In this document: piece by piece, positions 12,001 through 25,400 of the stretch
Layout: every line of letters begins with the position of its first letter
Numbering within the stretch: position 1 is the stretch's first letter
DNA from: Dicaeum eximium
Lineage: Eukaryota; Chordata; Aves; Passeriformes; Dicaeidae
DNA: 64,000 nucleotides
Direction of reading: 5' to 3'
NCBI GenBank assembly: GCA_013396995.1
Contig: VWZP01005513.1
Location: 310,001-374,000 of the forward strand
Made by a program: the position numbers and the translations under genes
The notes under the pieces: generated by a model
Told to the model about the DNA's origin: nothing
The model's database searches: none
The model's input: only the letters and a program-made list of their open reading frames with translations

Positions 12001-14411
12001 TACTAATTGTGTGCATGCACATGTGTACACATGACTGTGTATCTGTATATATGCATATGAAGAAAATCTGAAAATGTTGATTCCATTCTAAATATGGAAC
12101 TAAAAATTTGTATTCAGAGATTAATCTGCCACATGTGTATATGAATAGTATTTTTGTTTGATCTTATCATCCTGCCCCAGCATAATCTGGGTAAAAGAAA
12201 TAAAAAAATCCTTACATGTGCTTAGCAGAAAATAATTCAGATTTGTCCTTAAAAGCACAGCTAGCTTAATACATTTTGGCTAAGGAAATGTGTTGTGCTG
12301 CTTTTGGTTGGAGTAAAGTTCTCCACCCCTTATTCTGTACCATTTATGTCATTCTTGCATCCTACACTATCCAACAATTTAAAGGCATTTCCAGTACAAT
12401 CTCCACCCCTGATCATTTTGGGCCAGGCTAAAGGGTTTGACATGACAATCAACTCCTCCCCTTGCTCCTAGCCTTCCTGCTATAGCAATTTCATAACAAT
12501 CCACTCAAATAATGAATTATTTTCACACAGGTTTCATGTAATGCCTGCCCATATTGTTCAGACTGATTTACTCTCTTGTGGTTTTTGGTTTTGCTTTTTA
12601 TTTTGAGTGTTTGCTTGTTGAGCTATTCTGTTTTAAGCTTTCAGCTTTAAAGGCTGCACAGTTTGTGTCTGTTTTCTAGGGCTGACTCGAGTCAACTGCT
12701 ACTCCAGCTGAAGAAATCATGTGTAGTTCTTATCCTAAAATCTTCTCCAGATTGAAAAGAAAGCAGAGGCAACTGTGTTGAAATACAGATTCAGCAGAGC
12801 TGCTGAAGTGTCTGCAACTCCAGGTATTGCAAGGCAATGTGCATGGTATAGATCAAATCACGCAGCTCACTCTCAGAGCCATGTAAATAATGCATTTGCC
12901 TATAAAAATGTTATATGTGCATTAACAAGAAGCCACATTTTATGACCAACTGAGCAACATTGATTTTATGTTTTGGGGCAGTTCCCTCTGCTGTGCAAAC
13001 AGAAGGGCAGGTGCTGCAGGCGCCTGCACAGGAGGCAGAGAATATCCATCCGATGGGTGGTTTGTTGCTTTGAGCAACTTCTTAAGCTGGGGCTGATCCA
13101 GAAAAAGGAAAGAGACTTCTACTGCCAGAGCAGACCTGGGGCAGCAGCTGTCCCCCAGCCAGGAGCTGTGACTGTGCTGAGACAGGAGAGGCTGAATGCA
13201 AAGCCAGGGTAGGGGGTGCAGGACTCGGGAGAGGGATGAGTGCCAGGGTTGCTGCAGCAGGGCCCTGTCTCCCACCTGAGCTGGCAGCCACCATGAGGAG
13301 GTTCCAAGTCTCCTTCGGTTCCTGAGATCAAATTATTCCCTGATTTCCCCAGAAATTATTTTCCTGCCGTGGGAATTCAGTCTTTCACTTTGTCCTGACT
13401 TTCTGTTCAGTTCAGTTGGAACTGGCTACTCAGTTCCAGCAGTGGATACAGGATTTCAGACCAAAATTTTGTTATGGAACAGAAATGAAAGCTTTTTGAA
13501 GCTTCAGTGCACTGTCTCAGTTTTCAAATAGGACAAGTCTTCCAGTCCATAGTTAAGCAGAAGTGAAAATATCTGTATCTATATCTATCTCTTTATATAT
13601 CCTACTCTCCTATAATTCACAAAGGCAGATAAATCCAGGAAGACAATCTTTCCAAAATTGAAGAAGGCTGCTGTTATTTCCTTGAGTTGCTAAATTTATA
13701 GCCCTGTTTTCAGTGAAAACTTATCTCTATTTATATCTCTTATTTTCTGTGTATTCATGTTGTATCTCATGTAAGAGTTAATGGAGTTGTAGCTTACCAC
13801 ACACAATCAGTGAACATGACAAAATTAGGTTTTCATGCAAAATCACATAATTTATGTCTTATAAAATACTGAAAAAAGTTCACATTTTTGCAAATATATC
13901 TAGATTTATATAAGCACCTAGTACCAGAGGAAAGTGTATAAAAGTATTCCCTCTGATCTGAGAACAAAAACTGTGTTCACATAGGAGTCCAAGTTTGAAT
14001 TCTTGCTTACCAAGTAGCAAAAAATAATAGGCAGGCTAGTACACACAATTCATTTTTCTAAGCACCATACCTGGCTATAAAATTATAAATACAAAAAGGA
14101 CTGAGGAAAGAAAAGCAGATATGTAACATTTTGGAAATGTAACTGTCTTGTAACACAAAAAACCCCCAGTGACAGAATTACCACAAAGAAATGTTATTAT
14201 TCTGTTTAATTCTATCACTCTTCCTGACAGACAGGCTTTAAGTCACAAGTGTAGAACACAAGTTAACAAAAAGATTAGAAGAACTTCTTGGGTCCCCAAT
14301 ACTTCATTTTTTCAACTTCTAAATGCACAGGATATTAGGAAAAATAACTTTTATTTTAGGAAAAATGTACTTTTTACAATGTAGGAGATGTCAGTAACAG
14401 AAACTGTCAGC

Positions 14412-14945
14412 TGTCATGGTTTAAGCCCCACTGGAAACTGAGCTACACTCAGCTGCTTCCTCAACCACCATCTCTTCCCCTGAGCCCACTGGAATGGGGA
14501 GGAGAATCAAAGTAAAACCTTTACCCTGAGGTAAGAAGAGTTTAATAATCAGAAACAAAGTAAACACAGCAATAATGGTAAATGAGAACAAGAATGCTGA
14601 AAAAAAGAGAAAAATAAGTGATGCACAGCACAAGTGCTCACCACTCTCTAAGCAATGCCAGGCCCCCTGGTGAACGCAGATCAGATCCCACATTTCACAC
14701 TGAGCACGGTGTCACCTGGTCTGGAATGTCCCTTTGATCAGCTGGGTCACCTGTCCCACTCACCCCCAGCCTCCTCACCAGTGTGACAGTGTGAAAAGCC
14801 ACACAGGCCCTGGCTCTGTGCAAGCCCTGCTCAGCAATTACAGAAATATCTCTGCACTATCAACGCCGTGTTCAGCACAAATCAAAACCACTGCCTACAC
14901 CAGCCACTGGGAAGAAAATTCACTACCCCAGCCAAAATCAGCACA
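14412..14945 (-). mobile_element. Probable avian ERVL-type solo LTR
   Basis: About 534 bases bounded by TGTCATGG at the left and CAGCACA at the right on the + strand, so both ends fit the TG...CA rule. The sequence follows, with divergence, a widespread avian LTR consensus that I recall in the opposite orientation. Recognisable stretches include the one ending in AGCACAAAT and the one around ATGTCCCTTTGATCAG. On the minus strand the element begins TGTGCTGATTTTGGC and carries ATTATTAAAC where the family's poly(A) region lies. No retroviral internal genes are next to it, so it is a solo LTR left by LTR-LTR recombination. The flanking pentamers TCAGC and CTAGC match only partly, consistent with an old insertion. 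Assignment to ERVL rather than another ERV class is from memory. Confidence 0.75.
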
Positions 14946-15726
14946 CTAGCATATTAATTTCCAAGTGTAACCTCTGTGCAGATTTTTTTTTTTGCAAACT
15001 CTCACCATTAGAAGTAGTGATGGCAGCAGGCAGCATGCAGCATAGTGAGGGTTTTCACTTTAGGCCTTATTCCATTTCTGAATCAGCTACTCACCTCTGC
15101 ACCACTAGTACTATACACATACCACAGGTCATGGCCCCTAAATTTACATCAGGAATTTAGCTGAAAACAGTGAATGCATATAGAAGGACTGCACGAGTTT
15201 TTAATTAGCCATATGAGAGATGCTGAGATTATTTCTAGTAGTATTTGTGGCAAATCACTATATTCCATTTGAACAAAAATGAGGAAAGCTCACTGATCTG
15301 TAATGATTCCTGTTTCTTGCAGAAGCTTTGATTATTGAGCTGAGGAAGATCTCTCAGATCACAAGGTACGACCTCCTGTGTGGAGCACGATGTTCCTGTA
15401 CAGAAAGCCAACAAGAAATGTACCTAACTTATTTCTGAACACTATTAGTGGAAGTGACTCAGGTTCATCAGTAGAAAGCATTTTTCCATCATCTAATTGC
15501 TTGTCTGCTAAGAAAAGTTTCCTTTTATCTAATTCTGACCTTTTATTTTTAAACAGTTAATTCTGATTTGATTTCTAAAAACAAAGCAAGCAGTTATTTC
15601 TTTAGCTTTCTCTTCAGATGTAAGGAACTGGTAAACAGCTTCAAAGACTATTAAGTAATGCCAATGTAGTCCTCCAGTTCCATGAGAGATGATAATCATC
15701 TTTGCCATGGCTGAGATTTAATTGAG

Positions 15727-15833
15727 ACAAAAAAAAACCCCAAAAAAAAGCAAAAAAAAAAAAAAAAAACCAACACAAAAAAAACCCCACAAAACAAAAC
15801 AAAAAAAAATCAAAAACACCAACCAAAACCAAT
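15727..15833. repeat. A-rich low-complexity tract with CC interruptions
   Basis: A stretch of about 100 bases consisting of A runs broken by CCCC, CC, CAC and single C or G. Similar A-plus-C tracts recur near 16800, 22870 and 26050 in this window. It explains the odd Phe/Trp-rich frame on the minus strand. Confidence 0.85.
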
Positions 15834-18800
15834 CTGGATAGTATTTGCTTTAAAAAAAAATCTCCCAAATAGTCAAAATGAAAGTATTAGACATAGGAAC
15901 CAAACTCAACCTTTTATAAATAATGCATTTTCTGCTGAAGTGAGGGATACATGTAGGTTTTGTTAGATCTGAGTGGGTACTTTCAAAATACTCCGTCAGA
16001 CCAAATATTGGAAATCCCAGTTACGTATTTGCACTGAAGAACATACTACTAAATTAGATTTATTAGCACAAAATCCTGTGATAAGTCGTCAAATTCATTT
16101 GAATTCTCCCTGTAATTATTAGAATTCACAAAAGCAAGAATTAGAAAATGCATAACCAACCTCTAATTCAAGTCCTGAGCTGTGTCTTTGAAATGTGTGC
16201 TGTAAGTTGCAAATTAAAGACGATATCAAATCAGGAAATAATGAGTATCTTTTATGACTGGTTTTCATTGTGATACAACTTTTGCAGAAAACCTTTTAAA
16301 TGATAGGCAGGAAATGAAGGTTTTCTGCTGTAGAACACTACAAATTCCCACCTCAGTGAGTGATTATGAGCATTGCCTGATCTCAGCTGCCAGTGTAGTT
16401 TATTCTTTGCTCAGCTCTCCTTTTAGGTCCCAGTCTTGTATCATAGTATCTTCTCTAAACTCATAATAGCTAGGACTAAAATGTGCCTATAAGTCACATT
16501 TTCCTAGAGACCATCTGGTGTCCAAAACCATGGGAATGTTGGCTGCTCTGCCTGACCTAACAGACTTTTAATCTTAAATGTATTACTCTTCATTTAGTGG
16601 AGGAGAAAATGAAGTCAATAATGTCTCTGCTTTAAAAGAAAAAAAAAAAGTTTCAATAAAAACAAAAAGGAAACATTTAAAATAGATCTCAGAAAACTTT
16701 GTGATAATATCTAATCCCGTGGAGCTGAGGTTGAGAGCTTAAGAAGCTTGTTTCTAATTTTCAGATGAAGGATAATTATTACACAGGAAAAAAATAAAAC
16801 CAAAAAACCAAAAAACAAACAAAAAAAAAAACAAAGTAAATGCTGCAACACAAGAACTGAGACAGCAGACAAGTGATTACAGAGAAACAGCCCTTCTGTT
16901 TTGGTCACAGTTGGATTTCTACAACAGACCTTCCTTTCCAAGGAGTGGAAGTGCTGCCTGCTGCTGTGAGGGGTTCACCCTGCAGGATGCATCCCTAGGA
17001 GCTGCCTTCCCAGAGCTGGGGGTGTTTGCCTGAGAGCCCTGGGCTCAGGTGAAGGTGAGGGGCACCTCTCTGAGGAGATGTGCTGTTCCTGCTGTGGCAA
17101 AATGCTCTGTCCCTCCAGCAGAGAGCTGTCACCAGCAAGTGCAAAGTGGATTTCTGCCTCCTTCACACGTGAGCCTCACCAGGGGCTGCAGCCACAGCCA
17201 CAGCACGTCCAGCATCTGCATCTCCTCCTCTCTGCATGGCTGGGAGGGGATGTCTTTGCCCAGAAGTATTTTTGGGCCAGTCTTCCCCTTTCCCTTCAAC
17301 ACAAACCCAACTACCCATAATTTTAAAGCTTCCCAGAGGGTCGGTAGAGAATTGTTTCTTGCACTCTTTAAGGAGAATCCCAACATGTAGACGATGCTCA
17401 GAGCAAATTCCTTTATCCTCATTCTATGGGGAAATAAATAGAGCACTTGCCTGCCAGTGTTAGTATTCACATAATCAGACATGGTTACTTTCTTTGTGTC
17501 TATTTTATACAGTGAAAAAAAAACCCATTCTTTTTCCAGATGAGATTAATTTTATTTTAGTTTGCTGATGTTGTTGTTTTGCTTTTGGGCTTTTTTGAGA
17601 GAAAGTATCATATCTCAAATTGGAAGACGTACACTTAAAGACATTATAACACTGGAAATAATACAGCAACCACTAACCCAGCAAGAATTCTGGGGATTGT
17701 TCTTAAAGACAAATAATAAATCCTGTTTTGCTGGTGATGATGCTAGCTCTAGACAGACACTGACAGTTGAGCATCAGTGATGGATGGAGCAATTTCTGGG
17801 TGTGGATACATAAGCTGTAGTAAAACCACCAGGACTTGGTATTCTTTCCAATGATTTTAATTGGGGTTTTGCCATGAAAATTAGCAGACTTAGGCCCCTA
17901 GTCATGATGAGTGTGGTTGTAACCATCTACAAGAAAGCATTTAAATAAATAATATTTTTAAGCTTCTCCAATGATATAAATATCTGACACCGAAAAAAAA
18001 CGTTTTTAAAGTGAGATACCCAGAGACCTTCCAAGCCTCTGCTAAGTTGTTTTAAATTAACTGGAAGATGTGGAAGCTGCAAAAAGATTTAGAACATGAA
18101 AATCTTGAAAAGAGATGCATAAATGAGCCTACCATTGGTGGAATGTATGACTACCACTGGTACATAAGAGTATATGCATATTCTCTTATCTGCACAAAAT
18201 TACTGCCATTGAAAAGAAAAAAAGTCCTAATGCACCAATGTTGTGACCATTTATCTGTGCTCAAAGTACTTTTTGTTATTTCTCTGGCATACTGGGTTCT
18301 AGCATGGGGAAAAACACTTAGAAAAGACTCTGATCTGAGAGCCACTACTGTTTTAGAGACTGATACTTAGCAGAAATTATGATTAATTTTTGTAAGGCCA
18401 AGTATCATAGCCAAGCACTGCAATCTATTTCTCCATTGTAACCATTTGATAGCAATCTATGCACAATGTTCAGGTCTAAAATTATTAGTTCAATTATTAT
18501 AAAAGAACTTTGGCTGACAGACAAAGTCTGATAGAAGACAACAATACCAGGATCCCTGCTAATAGTTGTACTTCCTGTGGCTAAACTTATCTGAGTGGGA
18601 CTAGAGTACCAAGGTGGCCACAAGAGGATATATTAGTGATTTATTTAAGGGACTGAAGTTCCTCTCAGTTTGTCCTGTGGGATGTGCTTTCCATCCCGCA
18701 CCTTTAAAATGCACAGGGATAGTAACTACTCAATGATAATCCCACTTTCAAGAAAACTAAAGTTTATTTGCATTCCAGGTAAGCTTTTTTAGAGAGCCTA

Positions 18801-18984
18801 AAATACCTGATCAACTTTTAGGAGCTCCATAAAAAATGCACAAAGTTACAAAATTAATAGTCAATTGTGAAAATTTCTGCCATTTATAAACAGGCCCATA
18901 TATTTTGATTTGTTTATCTTAAACTATATCAAGGTTAATAGCATTATACTAAGTCTCATTGCCTATGAATGTAATCACTAAAAA

Positions 18985-19030
18985 ATTGACAGGAAAACAG
19001 GAACCAAACATTGACGAGAAAACAGGAACC
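18985..19030. repeat. Two-copy direct repeat, 25-base spacing
   Basis: The motif ATTGAC-(AG/GA)-GAAAACAGGAACC occurs at 18985 and again at 19010 with a small internal difference. It is a short local duplication with no apparent function. Confidence 0.75.
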
Positions 19031-22000
19031 TTTAGCAGGTCCTGCTGCTGGGTACACGTTGCTCTATTAGAACCTCCCTGCTGAAGTGCAGATGTTCATT
19101 TTTCCCAGTGCTTAAATTAAACGTTGGATTCTGAGCCACAATGAAATAAATTGAAAGGAATAGTGGGCATCAATGCTATTTAAATTATTTCAACATTATG
19201 CACACATCTGGGGCTTTAACCAAGATAGAAGAACATGAATTTCTGGCTCTTTTCTTCCTCCACTGGAAATGTGTGGTATACATATGTATTTACAGGCAGT
19301 TTATAAGCATACTACATATATATTGTATTTTATGTACATGTGCATGAAAAGTAAAGTAAAACTATGAAATATGAAATTTTTACATTTATTTACACAGTTT
19401 TCCACAACAATAAGTATGTGAAAAGATGATTTAAAAACCCACTGTAATTTAAAATAAATTATAAGGCAGTTCCGACATCTAAATGAATGCCTGTGTTTCT
19501 GGGAAAAAATAGATTGCCTTTTTAAAAGGATGAAGGCACCTTCTGCTGAGACTAATCTTATCCAACCATCTGAGAAAGGCATAGCAGGAAGGAATTTATA
19601 GAGTGTAATTATTCAGTATGCAGGTAGCAGTAAACAGCAAACAGAAGCTTCTTAGGGCATACAGTCAATAGAAGAAATACTTATTTACTGAGGGCTTTTG
19701 CAAGTCTTTTTTCAGAGCAGAGTCAACAATCAGCTCTTAGGAAGGACACATCATTATCTGCTGTAGAAAGACTTTGGACTAACAAATTAGCATTGGTTTT
19801 TGTCCCTGTATTATCACTCTTAAATATAGTAAAATATGGATAATATAGAGGTCTCATTTTATGAAATATAAGAACCCATAGTTCTTTAAACAAGTTTATC
19901 ATGCAATAAAACCAATTCTAATTAAAAGCTCCTGCTGCATTATCCTCTTCTCCGGCTGTATAGGATGTATATAATTTCAATTACAATATTTTGCAATCTA
20001 TCAATTCATCATCTTCTAGACGGCTATTGTCAGAAGCTTTATGACCTAGAAATATAGGATGGCTAAAAATGTCATTTAGACTTCATAGTCCCTCTGAAAG
20101 GAAATCAAGTATTCATTACATTGATCTCTTCACCATATAGAAAGGGACCCTAAATGTGCCTTCCAGAAATTTGGCATAGGCAGCTAATAGGAATTTTCTC
20201 CTCTTCATATCGTTCTGCTCCTTTTTCTTTGGCTGCTTCAAACAAAGAGGTGAATCTTCTGGTCCTTATTTCTTGGCCTCATTCTAGTAAGATAAGAAGT
20301 TACTGGAAATAGTCTGTACCTCTTGCTCCTCTGAGAAAGAAACTTCCTATTTTTGGAAAAGGTTCCTTCCTGTCCCTCACTCTATCAATGTCTATCAATC
20401 CTAAATTACCTTCCAAAGACTTGAAGATTCTTTAATTTTATAATTTCATTTTAATTCTACAAACATCTTTTACCTTTTCTTTTAGTTCCTCAGTTATGCA
20501 AATGGAATAAAATAATTTTCAATTTTTAATAAAATATTTTAAAGGATATTTTATTTCTTAGTACTAAAATGCTATTCTAAGTATCTGTATTACAGAAATC
20601 AAGGAAGCTTAAAGTAAAGACAGTGCTGATAGTATCACCTTGCTTTTTTCACTTCTTTCAAACCCATGAAAGGTTTGCACACACATCACTTGAATATTTT
20701 GATCTATACTGTCTTGTAGATTCTTCAGGGGATATGTGAAGAATTTATAGGGCTGGTAATCTTACAGACAATGCCACATTGCCTACTATTCTGAAAGCTT
20801 GAAAAAAAATTAATTTGGTAATGGGCTAGTGAATAGTCACACCGGGGTTTTACATATTTTCTTCCTTGTGTGCTGATATTTTTGATAGTGGTTAACAGCT
20901 GTTGAGATTGCAATTTTATATTTTAAATCAAATTTAATCACCTTTACCTAAATGCAGACTCATTTTTGTCATTCTTCTTTGTTGCTGGCACCACGTAAAG
21001 AAACCTGGAATAATCCCCCAGTAATGGCATTTAATTCAGGGCAGTTCCGTGGGTTTCTAGGTGACCCGGATGTGTTATTGCACAATATTTCATCTCCCTC
21101 ATTGTGCCTCTTTTGCATGACATATCTATTATTTAAAATATAGCCTGGTGTCTTCCCATATCTTTTTCAGTTCTCAGTGTCTTTCCTCCCATAAATATTC
21201 TTTGCCCTCCCACTTTATGGCTTTTCATTGCCATGATATAAGCACAGTCCCATTGCTTCTCTCAGTTCTGTCATCTTCAGATTTACAGCCTGGCTGTTAT
21301 CAGATGTGGTATCTCCTCTGATGGTCCCATTTACAACCCAGTGCTGCATTTTTATGGTGTTTTGGTTTATTTTATACTTTCAATTGAATTACAGCTTTCA
21401 CTAGTATTAGACTTTGACAACTTGGGATGCCTTTCATTTTTTATCTATCCTAGCCCATACTCTTCCTAAAGTCCTATACTCAGTTTGATCTCACTGTGAA
21501 CTGCATTAAAAAAAAAAAAAAATCCATGTGTTCTTTTGCTCATTCCCTTCTCATTTGAACATTACATTTTGAATATGATATGCCTATTAAATGTGCACTA
21601 ATTTTTGTGTCTTTGTGAGTAATCCATATTTTCCATGTCAGTGATAGAGAGCACACAGACTATCCAAACCTTTGAACTCAGTACCATCCGTGTGTATCCA
21701 AGTTTCCACAACTGACTACTCTTACCATTGTGATGGGGATTACAAATCCCATTGTACTGCAGTGACATTTCAGCAGTTTCATGTTAGCACTTCAACCTTC
21801 CTGCCACTTCTTGCACAGTCTGAATACCTCCTTGAACATAATAATTCTTTTCATCATTTTGAAGGTATTTCTGGTTCTATTTTCTATTTTTTTTTCCATT
21901 TTTACAATTTCTGCCAGTATCCTTGACATTTAGTCCCCACCCATCTTCAGCTTCCACTCCAGCCTTCTTAACTTTTCATTGCATTTCTCCCTATTACCTC

Positions 22001-22434
22001 CCCAACATTTCATCAGCTTTACTCATAGCTAGAAGTGCAAAGAGATTTGGAAGGCTGTTGTATTTTCTTTTAATTTCTCTGTAGACTCTTTCCAAAGAAA
22101 AACCACATAGTTCTGAAGCATGGAAAAAAGGCAGAGTTCCCAGACACCTGAGTAGGAAAGGTCAGCCTGATCCAGGAGCTTTCATAAAAACTCACTAAAC
22201 TCCTGCTACACATTAGGTTGTTTTTTAAAGTTCCCAAATGCAAATATAACAGCTACCAAAAGCAAGAACAAATCCATATGGCTCATTAGTACAAAAAATA
22301 AACCAGTGCATAGAGTTAGAGTCATCATTTCAGTCATCATTTCAAAGGGATGCGGAAGACTTTTGAATATTGGACAGAAATTATTGTCTCCAAATTGCAT
22401 GTCTATTTCTAATTTTCACAACAGTCCTTTGTGT

Positions 22435-22444
22435 CCCCCCCCCC
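22435..22444. repeat. C10 homopolymer
   Basis: Ten consecutive C residues in AT-rich DNA. The length is liable to sequencing error. Confidence 0.8.
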
Positions 22445-25400
22445 ACACTGGGAAGTATTTTTCTTGCCATAGAATTGATCCATTTTAATTAAGTATTCAA
22501 TTTGTAAAAACCAGCACATTTTGCTACTACATTTTAAAATTCACATTTTCTTGCTTCTTTCTTGGGGTGGGAAGAAGAGAAAAATTCACTATGACAAAAT
22601 CAAATTTGCATATTTTTGAAGCCAGGGACATGGAGTCACTCCAAGTCATTATGGAGGTGCTAGTTTATCATGTCCACACGCTCTTGCTCATACACAGCAC
22701 CATCTGATGCCTTTGTGTGAAACAGAAACATTGGCATTGAGTTAAAGTTGACACAAAATTCAGCAAGTTTTGAAAATAATTACGGTACAGACAGTTTGGA
22801 TCTGATCCCAGCCTTCAAGGATGTCACACAATTTCCATAAAGCTGAAACTTATTAAAAATGGAAAAAAAAAAGAAAAAAAAAACCCAGAAAAAACAACCC
22901 TATAAATTTAAAACTTTGTGTGGTCATACACAACAAAACAGCATAGTTTGCTTAAAATAGCAAGGAGTGGAGATTTATGGGAAAATACTTTGAAATTAAT
23001 TTCTGTTTTCTTTGGTAATAGTCAGGCCCAAATCTGCAGCATTTAAAAGTTTCTGCTTTCTGCTAGCTTTCTTCTGGCAGCTTGTGAGACTGGTTCCAGC
23101 CCTGTTCTCCTGGCAGATGGAGCACAAGGAGGGAAACATCTGCCTCTGTCTGCCGGGGCACTGAAGACACGTCTAACCCAAAGTATGTGAGTGCTCCTTC
23201 CAGAGTGGGAATTGGTGCTATGAAGCACAGAAAGAGGCTAGACAGTACTTTCTTCTCTACCCAAACAAAGTGAATTGCTATTGATGAGAGGGTGGCCCAA
23301 CACTGATGTAAAATCATTGGCATTCCCACAGAGAATTCCCTGTCAGGCATGCTATTTCAGTGGGGACGCAGGGGAGTGGGATAGGTGTGATGTAGGCTGA
23401 ATAGACGATCTAACTCTTCCAACCAATTCCCATTTCACACTTCACAGTGGTGGGAATCAATTTGCTTTCAGTGTGGTGTCACTGTTTCTAGTTGGTTTTT
23501 GGATCCCAAATGCCATTTTTAGAGAGCCAGACACGCGACATAAGAGGGCCATGGAAACTTTTCTTCTCAGCCCCCAGACCTGCAGCTGCCTTCAGGCAGA
23601 GGCAAGCCCCCAGCACGTGGCTCCCTGGCTCCCTAATGCTCCTTGTACATTCAGGCTGCATCTGTTTGTGAATCAGTCCCTTCATTCTTGGCACCAACGG
23701 GGCTCTTCAGACAGATGAATCCCACTCAAAACAGAGAGGCAATTTCCAACCCACATTTTGGAGACGCGGGGATGAGCAGAGTGAAAGGTCTATAATGGTT
23801 CATCTCCAAAGGAGCAGCGTGCCACAGGCATCTGCTCTGTGTGTGCCTGTGCAGGCACTGCTCACAGCCAGGCTCCAGCAGCAGGGCAGCACCAGCCCCG
23901 CCGCTGCCAGCAGTTGGCTGCCATCCACTTCGGTCCGACAAGGACAGAAAGCTGGGGGGATTATATAATGTTTCTGTAAGTGATAAATGAAAAGGGAAAA
24001 CCTCGGTGCAGCCCTGCACTCCTGAAACTGAAAAGGAAGTTCAGTCTTTTAAAACTTATCGATTTATAAAAAGCAACACCAAAACACAAATGTTAACCCC
24101 TGTGACGGGGTAAGAGGGGAGAAAGAGGAACAAACTGATACTGCAGAAGGCTTTGGGTTATTTATTACCAGTGCTTGTTCTCAACTAGTGTGCATTCCTA
24201 ATGTATTCATCTACTCATCTCAGTAAGAGATTGGGGTATGCAAAGAATCTGGGACTGGGTTTAATTTTCATGCTAGTCAAAGTGATTTTTCTTCAATCTA
24301 TCATATACTGTATTTGACATATGGCTTTTCCCTTAATCAGTAATTGACTGGTACATGCTTTGTGCCCCAGTGAAGGTAGATTTAATACACTGGACATCAG
24401 AACGAGCTATTTTTGTCTTTTGAATGACAAATTTAATTTTTGTAAGACGTATTGTACTATTGTTTCTACTAATTTCACATTCTTCACCAGCTCTTCGGTC
24501 CATCATTTCAGAACAAGGATCCTGAAAACATCAAAGGTGCCTTGACATCTCTCAATAGACCATGACAGCCTCTTTCATTCTCCATATTTCTTAATGTGGA
24601 GACATCCAGTAAAGGAAGAAACACAGACTGTGGTAAACAGACTTAGGAAAAGTGAGTCACTGTTTTTTCAGTGATTTTAAGAGTGGAATTTCACTGTCCA
24701 GATTAAGTGGACTAGGGGATTGAGCAATTTACCTGGCCAGCTACTGGATAGATGCACATGTTAAAGGAAAATGTAAGTCAGCTACCACGAGAGAGTTTTA
24801 ATTTATTTTCTTTGTCTAAAACTGATTTTTTGAGTCAAAATAATTTTTCTGGTTTCATTCTGAATCTTGGTTTTGTGTGTATTTTTTTCCTTAAGAAAAC
24901 AAAGCACTCTGGTGAAAAAAAAAGTACTTAAAAATAGATGTAGGGAAAAGTCCTAATAAATATCCATTGTTTTCTCAATCTTCTAAAAATGGATCACTTT
25001 ATTTGCTTTGTATTCAATTCTGTTAAGAAATGAAGTTTTTGAGACTTCTCAATGCAAAACCTTCTTGGCTGTATTTCTGATTGCAAGCTTCCCTTCATTT
25101 TTATTTTCACTACTTCTTGTTTGACTGACAGAAGCCAAATGAAACTCTTTTACTGGCAGTCTTAATATGAATAACAAAGCAACTGGAGCTGTGAAGCACC
25201 ACTTCTTGGCTAAAAACAAGTGGTGAGTGTACAGTCTGGAGGAGGGAGCAAGAGGAAAGGGAACTGCTAGGTCTCCATTTTCTTTTTCTTAAATGTTAAG
25301 CATGCATGAAGTTAGTCTGACAGAAGACATTACAAGAAATGGGTGTAAAACAGTTTTTATAGATTCTCAGGGTATCAAAAAAAATGCCAGACAGGGTTTA

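Larger units (their letters stand above)
1..14411. other. Upstream intergenic DNA, no gene recognised
   Basis: About 14 kb of mostly AT-rich, CpG-poor sequence. Every open frame here is short (at most about 114 codons) and none matches a protein family I recognise. Low-complexity tracts are scattered through it, for example the T-rich run at about 9002-9038. Two patches stand out by base composition and are listed separately: a CpG-dense 58-base segment near 1950 and a GC-rich patch at about 3000-3620. Milder GC-rich stretches near 7780-7960 and 12960-13330 show nothing gene-like beyond composition. Conserved noncoding enhancers could lie here, but they cannot be seen from a single sequence. 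Confidence 0.7.
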
